A stretch of 64,000 nucleotides of DNA from Comamonas halotolerans (GCF_030162935.1 NZ_JASAUZ010000012.1:310001-374000); one strand, 5' to 3'; numbered from the stretch's first letter, positions 47,483 through 57,680 are shown. The notes: generated by a model from the letters alone, not told the origin. Numbers and translations are program-made.

Positions 47483-49792
47483 ATGTCCGAGAACACTACC
47501 CCCGCTTTGCCTGATAAACGCGCCTTGCTGCGCCAGTCTGCACTGGAGTATCACGAGTTTCCAAAGCCTGGCAAGGTTGCCATCGCTGCCACCAAGCCCA
47601 TGGCCAATCAGCACGATTTGGCGCTGGCGTATTCCCCCGGTGTTGCCGCTCCCTGCGAAGAGATTGTGAAAGATCCTGCAGCGGCTTTCAAATACACCAG
47701 CCGAGGCAATCTGGTGGCGGTGATCTCCAATGGCACGGCAGTGCTCGGCCTGGGTGATATTGGTGCGCTGGCGTCCAAACCTGTGATGGAAGGCAAGGGC
47801 GTACTGTTCAAGAAGTTCGCTGGCGTCGATGTGTTTGACATTGAAATCAACGAAAAAGACCCACAGAAGCTGGTGGATGTAATTGCAGCACTGGAGCCAA
47901 CGTTTGGCGCCATCAACCTCGAAGACATCAAGGCTCCCGAGTGCTTCTTCGTGGAGCGCGAGTTGCGCAAGCGCATGAATATTCCGGTCTTCCATGATGA
48001 CCAGCATGGCACGGCTATCACGGTTGCTGCAGCCATGGTGAATGCGCTCAAGGTGGCTGGCAAGAAGATTGACGAGATCAAGCTGGTGGCTTCGGGTGCT
48101 GGCGCTGCCGCTTTGGCGTGCCTGAACTTGTTGCTGGAAATCGGTGTCAAGCGCGAGAACGTGTTCGTGACCGACATCGCGGGGGTGGTGTACGAGGGCC
48201 GCACCGAACTGATGGACGAAGACAAGGCCAAGTTTGCGCAAAAGACCGACCTGCGTACGCTGGGACAGGTGATTGAAGGCGCGGATGCCTTCCTCGGTCT
48301 TTCTGCGGGCAATGTGCTCAAGAAGGACATGGTGGCCAAGATGGCTGCCAAGCCCATCATTTTTGCGCTGGCCAACCCCAATCCGGAAATCTTGCCTGAA
48401 GATGTGAAAGCGGTGCGTGATGACGCCATCATTGCCACCGGTCGCACAGACTACCCCAATCAGGTCAACAACGTCCTGTGTTTTCCGTACATCTTCCGTG
48501 GAGCGCTGGACTGCGGTGCCACGACCATCACCACAGAGATGGAAATTGCAGCGGTCCATGCAATTGCAGCGCTGGCTGAGGCTGAGCAGTCAGAAGAAGT
48601 CGCAGCCGCTTATGTGGGCCAGCAATTGAGCTTTGGGCCTGAATATCTGATTCCCAAGCCGTTTGATCCGCGCCTGATGCTGATCGTCGCCCCTGCCGTG
48701 GCTGAAGCTGCTTCCAAGTGCGGTGTGGCCCAGCGCCCGATAGCAGACATGGATGCCTACCGCGAGCATCTCAAGACTTTTGTCTATGCCTCGGGCACCG
48801 TGATGAAGCCTATCTTCATGGCAGCCAAGAAGGCGACCAAGAAGCGCGTGGCCTACTCCGAGGGTGAGGAAGAGCGCGTGCTGCGTGCCGCGCAAATTGT
48901 GGTGGATGAGCGCATTGCCCGTCCCACGCTGATTGGCCGTCCGGCCATCATTGCCCAGCGCATTGAAAAATTTGGCTTGCGCCTGGAACAGGGGCGTGAC
49001 TATGACGTCGTGAATGTGGAGGACGACCCACGTTACCGCGACTTCTGGCAGACCTACCACCGCATGACGGAACGCAAGGGCATCACGGCACCCATCGCCA
49101 AGATTGAAATGCGCCGCCGCCTGACTCTGATTGGTTCCATGCTGCTGCACAAGGGTGAAGTTGATGGTCTGATCTGCGGTACCTGGCACAACACCTTGAT
49201 GCACCTGAACTACATTGATCAGGTGATCGGCAAAAAAGCTGGCGCAACTACCTATGCCTGCATGAATGGCCTGATGCTGCCAGAGCGTCAGGTGTTCCTG
49301 GTCGACACGCACGTCAACTATGACCCTTCCGCGGAGCAACTGGCCGAGATCACCGTGATGGCCGCCGAAGAAATGATGCGCTTTGGTATCAAGCCCAAGG
49401 TGGCGTTGCTCAGCCACTCCAACTTTGGCTCCAGCAACCAGCCCAGCGCCGTCAAAATGCGTCAGACTCTGGAGTTGCTGCGCGTTCAAGCGCCGTGGCT
49501 GGAAGTGGACGGTGAAATGCATGGTGATGTGGCGCTGGACGTTGAGTCACGCATGAAGCTCATGCCCAACAGCAGTCTGACGGGCGAAGCCAATTTGTTG
49601 GTACTGCCCAACATTGATGCCGCCAACATCTCTTACAACTTGCTCAAAGAGGCTGCGGGTGGCGGCATTGCCATTGGCCCCGTCCTTTTGGGTGCGAGCC
49701 AGCCAGTGCATGTACTGACCCCGAGCACCACCGTGCGCCGTATTGTGAACATGACGGCGTTGACGGTGGCGGATGCCAACGTAGGTCGTTAA
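47483..49792 (+). CDS. maeB: NADP-dependent malic enzyme with phosphotransacetylase domain
   Basis: The 769-residue protein joins a malic enzyme (about 1-430), which converts malate to pyruvate with NADP, to a C-terminal phosphotransacetylase-like domain (about 440-769) that in MaeB has a regulatory role. Landmarks are [25 protein letters not shown], the Rossmann region [19 protein letters not shown], and PTA segments such as [17 protein letters not shown] precedes the ATG at 47483. A terminator follows. Confidence 0.96.
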   Translation: MSENTTPALPDKRALLRQSALEYHEFPKPGKVAIAATKPMANQHDLALAYSPGVAAPCEEIVKDPAAAFKYTSRGNLVAVISNGTAVLGLGDIGALASKPVMEGKGVLFKKFAGVDVFDIEINEKDPQKLVDVIAALEPTFGAINLEDIKAPECFFVERELRKRMNIPVFHDDQHGTAITVAAAMVNALKVAGKKIDEIKLVASGAGAAALACLNLLLEIGVKRENVFVTDIAGVVYEGRTELMDEDKAKFAQKTDLRTLGQVIEGADAFLGLSAGNVLKKDMVAKMAAKPIIFALANPNPEILPEDVKAVRDDAIIATGRTDYPNQVNNVLCFPYIFRGALDCGATTITTEMEIAAVHAIAALAEAEQSEEVAAAYVGQQLSFGPEYLIPKPFDPRLMLIVAPAVAEAASKCGVAQRPIADMDAYREHLKTFVYASGTVMKPIFMAAKKATKKRVAYSEGEEERVLRAAQIVVDERIARPTLIGRPAIIAQRIEKFGLRLEQGRDYDVVNVEDDPRYRDFWQTYHRMTERKGITAPIAKIEMRRRLTLIGSMLLHKGEVDGLICGTWHNTLMHLNYIDQVIGKKAGATTYACMNGLMLPERQVFLVDTHVNYDPSAEQLAEITVMAAEEMMRFGIKPKVALLSHSNFGSSNQPSAVKMRQTLELLRVQAPWLEVDGEMHGDVALDVESRMKLMPNSSLTGEANLLVLPNIDAANISYNLLKEAAGGGIAIGPVLLGASQPVHVLTPSTTVRRIVNMTALTVADANVGR

Positions 49793-49806
49793 GCGCTGGG
49801 TTGAAA

Positions 49807-49841
49807 AAAGGGCTGATTGCTGATGGCGATCAGCCCTTTGT
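49807..49841. terminator. Intrinsic terminator after maeB
   Basis: AAAGGGCTGAT (49807-49817) pairs with ATCAGCCCTTT (49829-49839); the T run on the plus side is short. Confidence 0.75.
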
Positions 49842-49922
49842 TCTTGCAATTTGAAAATCACTGCGTCACACTTGCGGATCGAATTTCTGGGCTGAACCAG
49901 ACTTTCTGAAAGGTATTGCGTG

Positions 49923-50330
49923 ATGCGGATTACGGTCATCCACCCGGTGTTTAGGGTGGTGGGAGCCTTGGCTGTCAGCACTGTATTGGCGCTGTCAGCC
50001 CCAACACTTCATGCTCGAGGGCCTTTGCCCCCTGGGTCCATGGACAAGGTTGCGTTGGCCGACTTGCCTTCCCAGGCGCGAACCACCTATCGATTGATAC
50101 TCAAGGGCGGGCCTTTCCCTTACGAAAAAGACGGCACAGTGTTTGGTAATCGCGAGCGCCTGTTGCCTGCGCAAAAGCGGGGCTACTACCGTGAATACAC
50201 CGTGAAAACTCCTTGGGTCAGAAATCGTGGGGCAAGGCGCATTGTGTGTGGTGGGAGGCCACCCACGCAGCCTGAAGTTTGTTACTACACCAGTGACCAC
50301 TACAACAGTTTTCGGAAGATCACGCCATGA
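49923..50330 (+). CDS. Secreted guanyl-specific ribonuclease (RNase Sa/barnase class)
   Basis: The 135-residue protein has a signal peptide (about residues 1-31, VVGALAVSTVLALSAPTLHA) and a microbial RNase domain. GPFPYEKDGTVFGNRE, YYREYTVKTP, NRGARRIV and YYTSDHYNSF match RNase Sa almost segment by segment. The catalytic Glu (E91), Arg (R102, R106) and His (H126) are all present. A GTG at 49920 directly before the ATG is a possible start. It should cut RNA after G once outside the cytoplasm. The next gene overlaps by 4 bases and is a barstar-type inhibitor. Confidence 0.9.
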   Translation: MRITVIHPVFRVVGALAVSTVLALSAPTLHARGPLPPGSMDKVALADLPSQARTTYRLILKGGPFPYEKDGTVFGNRERLLPAQKRGYYREYTVKTPWVRNRGARRIVCGGRPPTQPEVCYYTSDHYNSFRKITP

Positions 50331-50884
50331 GTGCATCAGACCTGGATTGGGATCGTAGCCATGCCGCATTCGGGAACTTGTGGGCTGGAGCGTTCTCCAT
50401 CACTCCCACGCCCCCGACTTTGGGCGGACAACCAAGAGCTATAGAAAGAATCACGGAGATGGACACACCGTCTTGTCCTGAGCCCCAGAACCTTTTACGT
50501 GGTGTACGCAGCAACATCGTGCAATCCATCCGCGCATTTCGCATCGCGGATTTGCAGCAAGCGGCTGAAGCGACGGGCCAGCACTTCCTGTATGCCAATC
50601 TGGCACATGCGCAAAGCAAGCAAGATGCGCTGGATCTGATTGCTGTGCAGTTCCATTTTCCTGCTCATTTCGGCAAGAATTTTGATGCGCTGTATGACTG
50701 TCTGACTGACCCATTGCACAAAGCCGGACCACAGCCCGGTTTTGTCGTGGTGCTGGACCAGCTCCCCATTGCGCATAAATTTGACAAAGAAATGCGCGAA
50801 CAATTCCTGGACTGCTTCCGTGATGCTGCGGACTATTGGGGGGAGCGTAAGATTGCTTTTCGCTGCTTCTACTCGTTCTTGTAA
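50327..50884 (+). CDS. Barstar-family ribonuclease inhibitor
   Basis: The 185-residue protein ends in a barstar fold (about residues 65-185). The contact helix HFGKNFDALYDCLTD retains the two acidic residues (D120, D124) equivalent to barstar Asp35 and Asp39 that plug the RNase active site. The first 60 residues are an extra Pro-rich extension; an inner ATG at 50459 (Met45) would give a shorter form. The start overlaps the RNase stop (ATGA), so inhibitor is co-made with the enzyme. Confidence 0.88.
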   Translation: MSASDLDWDRSHAAFGNLWAGAFSITPTPPTLGGQPRAIERITEMDTPSCPEPQNLLRGVRSNIVQSIRAFRIADLQQAAEATGQHFLYANLAHAQSKQDALDLIAVQFHFPAHFGKNFDALYDCLTDPLHKAGPQPGFVVVLDQLPIAHKFDKEMREQFLDCFRDAADYWGERKIAFRCFYSFL

Positions 50885-50920
50885 GGCAGACTCCAAATCT
50901 TTCTAAATATTAAAAGTATT

Positions 50921-50945
50921 AAAAGCGCCCTTATAGGGCGCTTTT
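50921..50945. terminator. Bidirectional terminator between barstar and rsmA
   Basis: AAAAGCGCCCT-TAT-AGGGCGCTTTT is a perfect hairpin with A and T flanks, placed to stop the RNase-barstar transcript and the minus-strand lptD-surA-rsmA transcript. Confidence 0.9.
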
Positions 50946-51006
50946 AATTGAGACAGCAATATCAACCAACGATCAGGTGTTGCTGTGATGTAGCATGCAA
51001 AGCTGC

Positions 51007-51774
51007 TTATTGCTGCGACAGTTGCGCAGCCAAGGCTTCGTACTCCGCCACAGGCACTTCTTCGGCCCGACGCTGCACATCAAAGTTGCCACTGAAGCCT
51101 TTGGCTTCCAGCCACTTGCCCAGGGTATTGCGCAAGATTTTGCGCCGTTGACTGAAGGCTACTTGCACCATCTCTTCCAGCAACCTGGGATTAAGCGCGG
51201 CGGGGTTGGCGCGCGGCACCATCCGTACTACAGCGCTGTTGACCTTGGGGGGCGGGTCAAAGCTTTCCGGGGGCACGAACAGCACGTTTTCCATGGCGTA
51301 GCGCCACTGCAGCATTACGGACAGGCGCCCATAGTCAGAGTTGCCTGCGTCGGCCACCATGCGGTCAATCACTTCCTTTTGCAGCATGAAGTGCTGGTCT
51401 TGCACCACATCCACATGCTCCAGCAGGTGGAACAGGATGGGCGAGGAAATGTTGTAGGGCAGATTGCCTGCAACACGCAGTTTTGGGACTTCAAGTTGCT
51501 GCGCCAAAGCGGTGAAGTCGACCTTGAGCACGTCAGACTCAATCACATTGAGCTGGGGCTTGCTGCGCAGGCGTGCGGCCAAGTCGCGATCCAGCTCAAT
51601 GACAGTGATGCGACCCGTCCGCTCTACCAAAGGTTGGGTCAGTGCCATCAGGCCAGGGCCAATCTCCACCAGAGGCTGGCCGGGCTTGGGGTCAATGGCT
51701 GCAACAATCGAGTCGATGATGCCGTGATCGGTCAGAAAGTTCTGACCGAAGCGTTTGCGGGGAATATGTTTCAC
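51007..51774 (-). CDS. rsmA: 16S rRNA (adenine1518-N6/adenine1519-N6)-dimethyltransferase
   Basis: RsmA (KsgA) dimethylates two adjacent adenines near the 3' end of 16S rRNA. The 255 residues contain [16 protein letters not shown], the SAM motif [11 protein letters not shown], and the catalytic [15 protein letters not shown]. It lies 9 bases downstream of surA on the minus strand and probably ends that operon. Confidence 0.97.
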   Translation of the reverse strand: MKHIPRKRFGQNFLTDHGIIDSIVAAIDPKPGQPLVEIGPGLMALTQPLVERTGRITVIELDRDLAARLRSKPQLNVIESDVLKVDFTALAQQLEVPKLRVAGNLPYNISSPILFHLLEHVDVVQDQHFMLQKEVIDRMVADAGNSDYGRLSVMLQWRYAMENVLFVPPESFDPPPKVNSAVVRMVPRANPAALNPRLLEEMVQVAFSQRRKILRNTLGKWLEAKGFSGNFDVQRRAEEVPVAEYEALAAQLSQQ

Positions 51775-51783
51775 GCGGAAATT

Positions 51784-53202
51784 TTATTGAGGCGGTTCGC
51801 GGTATTCCACATAGGCCTGACCACGAATCTCTTGCAGCCAGTTGGCATGGGCCTTCTCCAGCTTTTCTTCGCGGATCACGTCACGCAGCATTTCGCGCTG
51901 CTCGCGTGGTGTCAATGTGGCTTGGCGGCGATCCACCAGTTGAATCAGGTGCACACCAAAACGTGAAACGACAGGCTGGCTGACCTGCCCGGGTTGCAGG
52001 GCATTGAGCGCCTGTTCAAACTCAGGAACATAGCGTCCAGGGCCAGCCCAACCCAGGTCACCGCCCATCTGGGCGCTACCATCTTCGGAATACTGGCGTG
52101 CCAACTCTTCGAATGAGGCTCCTCCGTCGATACGCTGGCGGATTTCAGACAGACGCCGTGCTGCTTCACGCTCCCCCAATTGTGGCGAAGTCCGCAGCAG
52201 GATGTGGCGTGCATGGTTTTGTGTCACCACTGCGGGCACTCCGCTGGCACTCTTGTCGATCACTTTAAGGATGTGAAAGCCAGCGGCTGAACGAATGGGT
52301 CCCACAATGCCGCCAACGGGTGTGGAGGCCACGGCTTCCACGAACAAGCCAGGGTAGCGGCTGGCAGGGCGCATGCCCAACACTGCCTGGCCGCCTTCGG
52401 AAAAGCGTTTGGCGACGGCTGCAAAGTCGGCTTCAGAACGGGCTGCTTGCAACGCCTGTTGTGCCAGCGCTTGGCGTTTTGCCACCTCTGCCTCGCTAGC
52501 CCGCTCGGGGACCGTGATCAGGATGTGGCCCAAGTTGAGGGTGGCTGTTGCCATGTCGGTCTGGCCAGACTGGCGGCGTTGTTCGGCCATGTACTGGTCG
52601 ATGTCATGTTCAGAAACCTTGACGCGGCCATCTACTTCGCGGCTTTGAAGGCGCTGCATCAACAGCTGGTTGCGAATTTCTTCGCGAAAAGTCTTTTCCG
52701 ACAGACCCTGTTGCGCCATTTCTCGGCGCATGGCTTCAGGGCTCAAACCACCTTGTTGTGCCATGTTCTCAATGGCTTGGTCCACCGCATAGTCATCGAC
52801 CTTGATGCCGGTTTCTCTGGCTGTCTGGATTTGTGCCTTCTCCACAATCAAACGCTCCAGCACTTCACGCGCGAGCACATCTTGCGGGGGGAGCTGTTTG
52901 GCGCCTTGCGCTTGCATGGACTGAAGTACGCGCTGCATACGGGCACGCACCTCATTGTTGGTGACCGGCTCTGCATTGACCACAGCGACGATATAGTCGG
53001 CCGAACGAACACCCTTTTCATTTGCGGCCTTGGTTACCGCAGAGGGCTGGCTGGATGTCGATAAAGCACGAGAGAGCGTTTTGTCGCTTTGGGCTGGGCG
53101 CGTGCCTTGGGCATGCACCGACAGTGTCGACAGGGCAGCAGCACAAACCAACCCGAGGGCAATATGACGTGGCGAAGAAATCAGTTGGCGCATAAAAGGC
53201 AT
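51784..53202 (-). CDS. surA: Periplasmic chaperone/peptidylprolyl isomerase SurA
   Basis: SurA escorts outer-membrane proteins, LptD among them, across the periplasm. The 472 residues have a signal peptide (ALGLVCAAALSTLSVHA), an N-terminal chaperone domain (about 70-215), and two parvulin domains seen at LGHILITVPERAS and ARHILLRTSPQLGE. The ATG at 53202 overlaps the lptD stop; an inner ATG at 53193 is an alternative. No pdxA separates it from rsmA. Confidence 0.95.
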   Translation of the reverse strand: MPFMRQLISSPRHIALGLVCAAALSTLSVHAQGTRPAQSDKTLSRALSTSSQPSAVTKAANEKGVRSADYIVAVVNAEPVTNNEVRARMQRVLQSMQAQGAKQLPPQDVLAREVLERLIVEKAQIQTARETGIKVDDYAVDQAIENMAQQGGLSPEAMRREMAQQGLSEKTFREEIRNQLLMQRLQSREVDGRVKVSEHDIDQYMAEQRRQSGQTDMATATLNLGHILITVPERASEAEVAKRQALAQQALQAARSEADFAAVAKRFSEGGQAVLGMRPASRYPGLFVEAVASTPVGGIVGPIRSAAGFHILKVIDKSASGVPAVVTQNHARHILLRTSPQLGEREAARRLSEIRQRIDGGASFEELARQYSEDGSAQMGGDLGWAGPGRYVPEFEQALNALQPGQVSQPVVSRFGVHLIQLVDRRQATLTPREQREMLRDVIREEKLEKAHANWLQEIRGQAYVEYREPPQ

Positions 53203-55625
53203 TAGTCGTAATTGCTGAAGCGGCTGGGAACGGTGCCACTGCTGTCACGCAGCGAACGGTAGCCTGGAACAAACTCTTGCAGGCGGCGCAGCGGATCTGC
53301 ACCCAAGCTCAAGCGGGAGAAGCCCACGAATTCAATTTGGAACAACAGTCGTGTGTTGGAGTCACGGCGGCTATTTTGCATGCGCTCCACCACCACGCGG
53401 CCAATCCAGCAGCAGCTGTCGTACTCAAAGCCGACGATGGCATCGACCAGCTTTTTGTCGTGCATGCTGTAGTTCAGGCGGCCAACGCTGTACCAGCGTC
53501 CCCCACCGGTGGCTTCGCCGAAAGCATTCTTGTTGCCCGCATTGAGGGGCCACTGCCAGCCAAAGTCCACCTGCTCGCTGCCGGGGTTGATGACAGGCAT
53601 GCTGTCTTCCCGCTGGTAGCGGTAGGCCGCGCTGAGCGTCTTGTAGGGTCCGGGGGTGTAACGCCCGCTGATGGAAGAGCGTACCGTGCGGTTGATGTTA
53701 CGGTTGTACTGCACCAGTGCATCCGTGCTCCATCTCGAGTTCCAGTTTACGCCACCGCCCACCAAGATGTCGGACCAGCCCTTTTCACCCAGGATGTCGC
53801 TGCCCAGACCGACACGCTGGTCTTTGAAGCGCAGCCGCTGCGCAACGCCCAGGCGAGCCACTTCGGTACCGTCTTCGGGCTTGATATAGCGTGTAGTTAC
53901 ACCCAGCGTCAACATATTGTTGTCAGCAATGCGGTCACGGCCGGTGTAGCTGTTTTCGCTGTAAATCGAGCCGAAGTTGAAGTCGGTCAGCGCGGTGTCA
54001 TACAGCGGCACCATGCTTTGATCACGGTACGGAGTGTAGGTATAGAACGCTCGAGGTTCCAGTGTCTGGACATAGCTGTTGCCAAACAGGGCTGTATCGC
54101 GCTCAAACACCAGCCCACTGTCCAGGCTGAGAGTTGGAATGGCAAAGGACTTGCTGCGTGGGCGGGTGCTGGACGCGTCATCAAACTGGTAATTGCTGGC
54201 ATGCATCTGCACCTTGGGCGTGATGAAACCACCTGGCAGCAAAAACGGGTGGCTTATCTGCGTGAGCGCATAACTGCGTTGACCGTTGTCGGGGTGCTTT
54301 CCGCCATCCCAGGTGTCTGCCTCGAAACGCGTGGTTTCAGCCATGAGGTTGACGTCCCAGCCCTTGGTGGCCCATTCCGTGGTGTCGTAGTTCCAGCGCA
54401 ATTGCGGCATGCGGTTGAAGGGCGGAGCGATGGGATCATCAACGTCCTGCAGGACTTGCCACTTTTGCGCATACAGCGAGAGACTGTGACGGCCTGAACT
54501 CCAGGACAGGGTGCCGTCGCTGCTGAGCAGACGCTGGTCTTCACTGCCAAAGTTGCTGCCTTCGCCGGGCATGCGGTTGAAGTCGCGCCAATAATTGTTG
54601 TCACTGACGCGTTTGAGGTTCCAGTTCAGGCCAAGATTGCCAATGGGAGATGACAGCGATGTGGCGTGGCGCCAGTTGTAACCCCAACGGTCACGGTCGC
54701 GCAGTCTGTCATCGGGCATGTACAGCAGATCCAGCACGCCGGAATAGTTGGGCTCCAGATAGCGGAACTCGGTGCCCAGGCTCACGCCGCGCTTGGACAT
54801 GATGGTCGGGGTGATGGTGGCATCACGGTTGGGCGCAATGTTCCAGTAATAGGGCTGGCTGTATTCGACACCGCTGACGCTATCGATACCAATGGTGGGT
54901 GGCAACAGTCCAGATTTGCGCTTGTCCGAAAGTGGGAAGCTGATCGCAGGAATCGGCAATATGGGCACGCCCTTGAACTCCAGCGCGCCGTCATAGGCGA
55001 CACCGACATCTTCCACGCGGTCCAAGGTGATGCGCTTGGCGCGGATCATCCAGTCGGGCTCCCAGCTGGCGCTGTCGTCGCGCAAGCAGGTGGTGTAGGT
55101 AGCTTGGTGTACCACCGAGTTGTCGCGGTCAATGAACTCCACGCGCTGCGCATCACCGTGCCCCTGGGTTTCCAGAAACTGGTAGGTTGCATCCGTGAAA
55201 TCACCCTGGAAGGCGTCCACTTGCAGCTTTAAAGAAGTGCCCTGATAGACGTTGCCACCGCGGTTGATGTGTACATTGCCTTGGGCATCCACGGTGTCAT
55301 CAGCGATGGAGTATTCCACGCGATCCGCACGGATGACGGTATCCCCGCGACGCAATTCGGCACCCCCCTCTAAGACGGTGTTGATGTCGGCCTGCCCGGT
55401 GATCTGTTCGGCTTTGATGTAAGACGGCAATTGCTCGCGCACTGAAGAGTCCAGAGACTCTTGCAACTGGGGGCTGGATTTCAACTGGGGTGCGGGCAGT
55501 GCGGAGTCCCACAGGCTGTGCCCATTGTCCTGTGCCTGCACGCTCCAAGCCGCAGTGGCGGCCCAGGCCATTGCCAGTGACGCGGCGAGCGGGCGCAGGC
55601 GGTACGAGGAAATTTGCTGGGGCAT
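53202..55625 (-). CDS. lptD: LPS-assembly outer-membrane protein LptD
   Basis: LptD forms the barrel that places LPS in the outer leaflet. From the ATG at 55625 it has 807 residues, with a signal peptide (AASLAMAWAATAAWSVQA), a periplasmic LptA-like domain (ADINTVLEGGAELRRGD) and a C-terminal beta-barrel. The Cys pair CLRDD (early) and YDSCCWIGRV (late) is consistent with the disulfides needed for folding. A GTG at 55646 is a possible earlier start. It heads lptD-surA-rsmA and is divergent from amgK. Confidence 0.94.
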   Translation of the reverse strand: MPQQISSYRLRPLAASLAMAWAATAAWSVQAQDNGHSLWDSALPAPQLKSSPQLQESLDSSVREQLPSYIKAEQITGQADINTVLEGGAELRRGDTVIRADRVEYSIADDTVDAQGNVHINRGGNVYQGTSLKLQVDAFQGDFTDATYQFLETQGHGDAQRVEFIDRDNSVVHQATYTTCLRDDSASWEPDWMIRAKRITLDRVEDVGVAYDGALEFKGVPILPIPAISFPLSDKRKSGLLPPTIGIDSVSGVEYSQPYYWNIAPNRDATITPTIMSKRGVSLGTEFRYLEPNYSGVLDLLYMPDDRLRDRDRWGYNWRHATSLSSPIGNLGLNWNLKRVSDNNYWRDFNRMPGEGSNFGSEDQRLLSSDGTLSWSSGRHSLSLYAQKWQVLQDVDDPIAPPFNRMPQLRWNYDTTEWATKGWDVNLMAETTRFEADTWDGGKHPDNGQRSYALTQISHPFLLPGGFITPKVQMHASNYQFDDASSTRPRSKSFAIPTLSLDSGLVFERDTALFGNSYVQTLEPRAFYTYTPYRDQSMVPLYDTALTDFNFGSIYSENSYTGRDRIADNNMLTLGVTTRYIKPEDGTEVARLGVAQRLRFKDQRVGLGSDILGEKGWSDILVGGGVNWNSRWSTDALVQYNRNINRTVRSSISGRYTPGPYKTLSAAYRYQREDSMPVINPGSEQVDFGWQWPLNAGNKNAFGEATGGGRWYSVGRLNYSMHDKKLVDAIVGFEYDSCCWIGRVVVERMQNSRRDSNTRLLFQIEFVGFSRLSLGADPLRRLQEFVPGYRSLRDSSGTVPSRFSNYD

Positions 55626-55721
55626 AGAAAAAGCTTGTGGGCTCACAGGCGCATTTAATCAAGGCGGAGATAGAAGGCTAGCGCGGAGGGGATCCAGGCC
55701 GTTTGTAGAATCGGATTATCC

Positions 55722-56819
55722 ATGAGCGATCCAATCCTTCCCACATCCCCCGTTGTTTGGACCGAACCCGGTCGTCAAACATTGTTTGAACAATGGCTGG
55801 TCAGCCTGACGCAGCAGCATGCTCTGCGGCCAAGCAGTTTACGTCCTGCGTCGGCGGATGCAAGCTTTCGCCGTTATCTGCGCATTGATACTGAGCATGG
55901 CGACAGCCTGATCATCATGGATGCGCCTCCAGACAAAGAGAGCTGCCAGCCCTTTGTCAAGGTGCAGGCCTTGATGGCGGAAGCCGGATTGCCCGTACCA
56001 CAAGTGTTGGCATGGGATGAGTCCAGCGGATTTATGCTGTTGACCGATATGGGCAACCGAACGCTGATCGAGATCCTCTCGCCTGAGAAGGCGCGTGATG
56101 CTGAACCTTGGTACCGTGAGGCCACAGAGCTGTTGCTGCGCTGGCAATTGGCCTCCAAACCAGATGTCCTGCCCGCCTATGACGATGCTTTGTTGCGCCG
56201 AGAGTTGCAATTGTTTCCGGATTGGTACATAGCCAAGCACCGTCAGATTTCGCTGGATGACAAACAGCAAGCGGTGCTGTGCAAAACATTTGATGCCATC
56301 GTGAAGCAGAATCTTTCTGCACCCAGCGTGTACGTCCACCGTGATTTCATGGCGCGTAACCTCATGTTGCCCGCACAGCCGGGCGCTGGCTTGTCGATTC
56401 TTGACTTCCAAGATGCGGTCTATGGCCCCATCACCTACGATATTGCCAGCCTGATGCGCGATGCCTTCCTCTCGTGGGAGGAAGATTTTGTCATCGACAT
56501 TACCGTGCGTTACTGGGAAAAAGCCCGCAAGGCCGGGCTGGTCGGTGCCACAAGCCAAAGTGGCTGGGGCGATGACTTTGGTGAGTTTTACCGGGCGGTG
56601 GAGTGGATGGGTTTGCAGCGCCATCTCAAGGTGGCAGGCATCTTCGCCCGGTTGACGTTGCGCGATGGCAAACCCAAGTATCTGGCTGACACACCGCGAT
56701 TCATTCATTACTTGCGTTCCACCTGTAGCCGCTACCGCGAGCTGGCGCCATTGTTACGTCTGATTGATCAGATCGAAAACATTCAGCCACAAGTTGGCTA
56801 CGCCTACGGGCGCATGTAA
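55722..56819 (+). CDS. amgK: Aminoglycoside-phosphotransferase-fold kinase, AmgK-like
   Basis: The 365-residue protein has the APH kinase fold: ASADASFRRYLRI (ATP-binding start), SVYVHRDFMARNLML (catalytic loop with Asp), and LSILDFQDAVYGPITYDI (metal site). AmgK phosphorylates N-acetylmuramate and N-acetylglucosamine at the anomeric position in the cell-wall recycling path that bypasses fosfomycin. Position opposite lptD is the usual one. MurU, its usual partner gene, is not next; rsmE follows. Confidence 0.87.
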   Translation: MSDPILPTSPVVWTEPGRQTLFEQWLVSLTQQHALRPSSLRPASADASFRRYLRIDTEHGDSLIIMDAPPDKESCQPFVKVQALMAEAGLPVPQVLAWDESSGFMLLTDMGNRTLIEILSPEKARDAEPWYREATELLLRWQLASKPDVLPAYDDALLRRELQLFPDWYIAKHRQISLDDKQQAVLCKTFDAIVKQNLSAPSVYVHRDFMARNLMLPAQPGAGLSILDFQDAVYGPITYDIASLMRDAFLSWEEDFVIDITVRYWEKARKAGLVGATSQSGWGDDFGEFYRAVEWMGLQRHLKVAGIFARLTLRDGKPKYLADTPRFIHYLRSTCSRYRELAPLLRLIDQIENIQPQVGYAYGRM

Positions 56820-56918
56820 AACCCCAGGCTGTGCGCGCAGGAGGGCGCTGAATTTCAAGATGAAAATTCTTTGAGATCCAGTTTGCTCCAGCGTTGGCAG
56901 CTCTTATTTGAGGCTGTT

Positions 56919-57650
56919 ATGCCCCGTTTTCACTGTCCGCTTGCGCTGTCTTCCGGCATCGAGCTGGGTTTGCCCGCTGGTGCAGCGCGCCATGTTCAAG
57001 TGCTGCGCATGCAGCCAGGCGATGTCATCACCTTGTTTGAAGGCCACCAGGACGGTATTGGTGGTGAGTGGCAAGCCACCATTTTGCGCATGGGGCGCAG
57101 CGATGTGCAGGTGCGCGTGGATACGCATGTGGCTATCGACCGCGAAAACCAGCGTCCCGTGCACTTGCTGGCAGGCATCACGGCCAACGAGCGCATGGAC
57201 TGGCTGGTAGAGAAGGCCGCAGAGCTGGGCGTGACCAGCATTACGCCCTTGCTGGCAGAGCGCAGCGTGCTCAAGCTCAAAGGAGAGCGGGGCGATAAGA
57301 AACGCGCCCATTGGCAAGCGGTGGCTGTGGCCGCTTGCGAGCAGTGCGGGAGAAACCGCGTGCCGGTGATTCATGAGGCGGTGACACTGGCGCAGTGGCT
57401 GCAGCAATTCCCTACCAGCGAAGGCTTGCGGGCCGTGCTGTCTTTGGCGGAAGGCACGCAACCGCTGCAACAGGCGCTGGGCAGCGATGCCGAGCAGCCC
57501 GTATTTTTTCTGTCAGGACCTGAAGGCGGCCTGACCGCTGCAGAAGAAGGGCTGGCGCGCAGCAACGGCTTTGTGCCGGTTACCCTTGGGCCGCGTGTTT
57601 TGCGTGCAGAAACTGCTCCTCTGGCGGCTTTGGTGCTATCAACCTTGTAG
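56919..57650 (+). CDS. rsmE: 16S rRNA (uracil1498-N3)-methyltransferase
   Basis: RsmE is a SPOUT-class methyltransferase. The 243 residues begin MPRFHCPLALSSG and contain the PUA-like start and the SPOUT knot region FFLSGPEGGLTAAEE and VTLGPRVLRAETAPLAAL. The ATG at 56919 has GAGG just upstream; the frame continues to 56871 without support. It follows amgK after 99 bases. A terminator follows. Confidence 0.95.
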   Translation: MPRFHCPLALSSGIELGLPAGAARHVQVLRMQPGDVITLFEGHQDGIGGEWQATILRMGRSDVQVRVDTHVAIDRENQRPVHLLAGITANERMDWLVEKAAELGVTSITPLLAERSVLKLKGERGDKKRAHWQAVAVAACEQCGRNRVPVIHEAVTLAQWLQQFPTSEGLRAVLSLAEGTQPLQQALGSDAEQPVFFLSGPEGGLTAAEEGLARSNGFVPVTLGPRVLRAETAPLAALVLSTL

Positions 57651-57680
57651 GCAGGAGGCAAAAGCCAGGATTCATCAAAA

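Noticed and set aside
47345-48559. A 404-residue minus-strand open frame opposite maeB
   Set aside because: It is the complement of a long conserved enzyme gene and shows no domain or ribosome site.
53277-54497. A 406-residue plus-strand open frame opposite lptD
   Set aside because: It mirrors the lptD barrel region and has no family match; lptD is clearly the coding strand.
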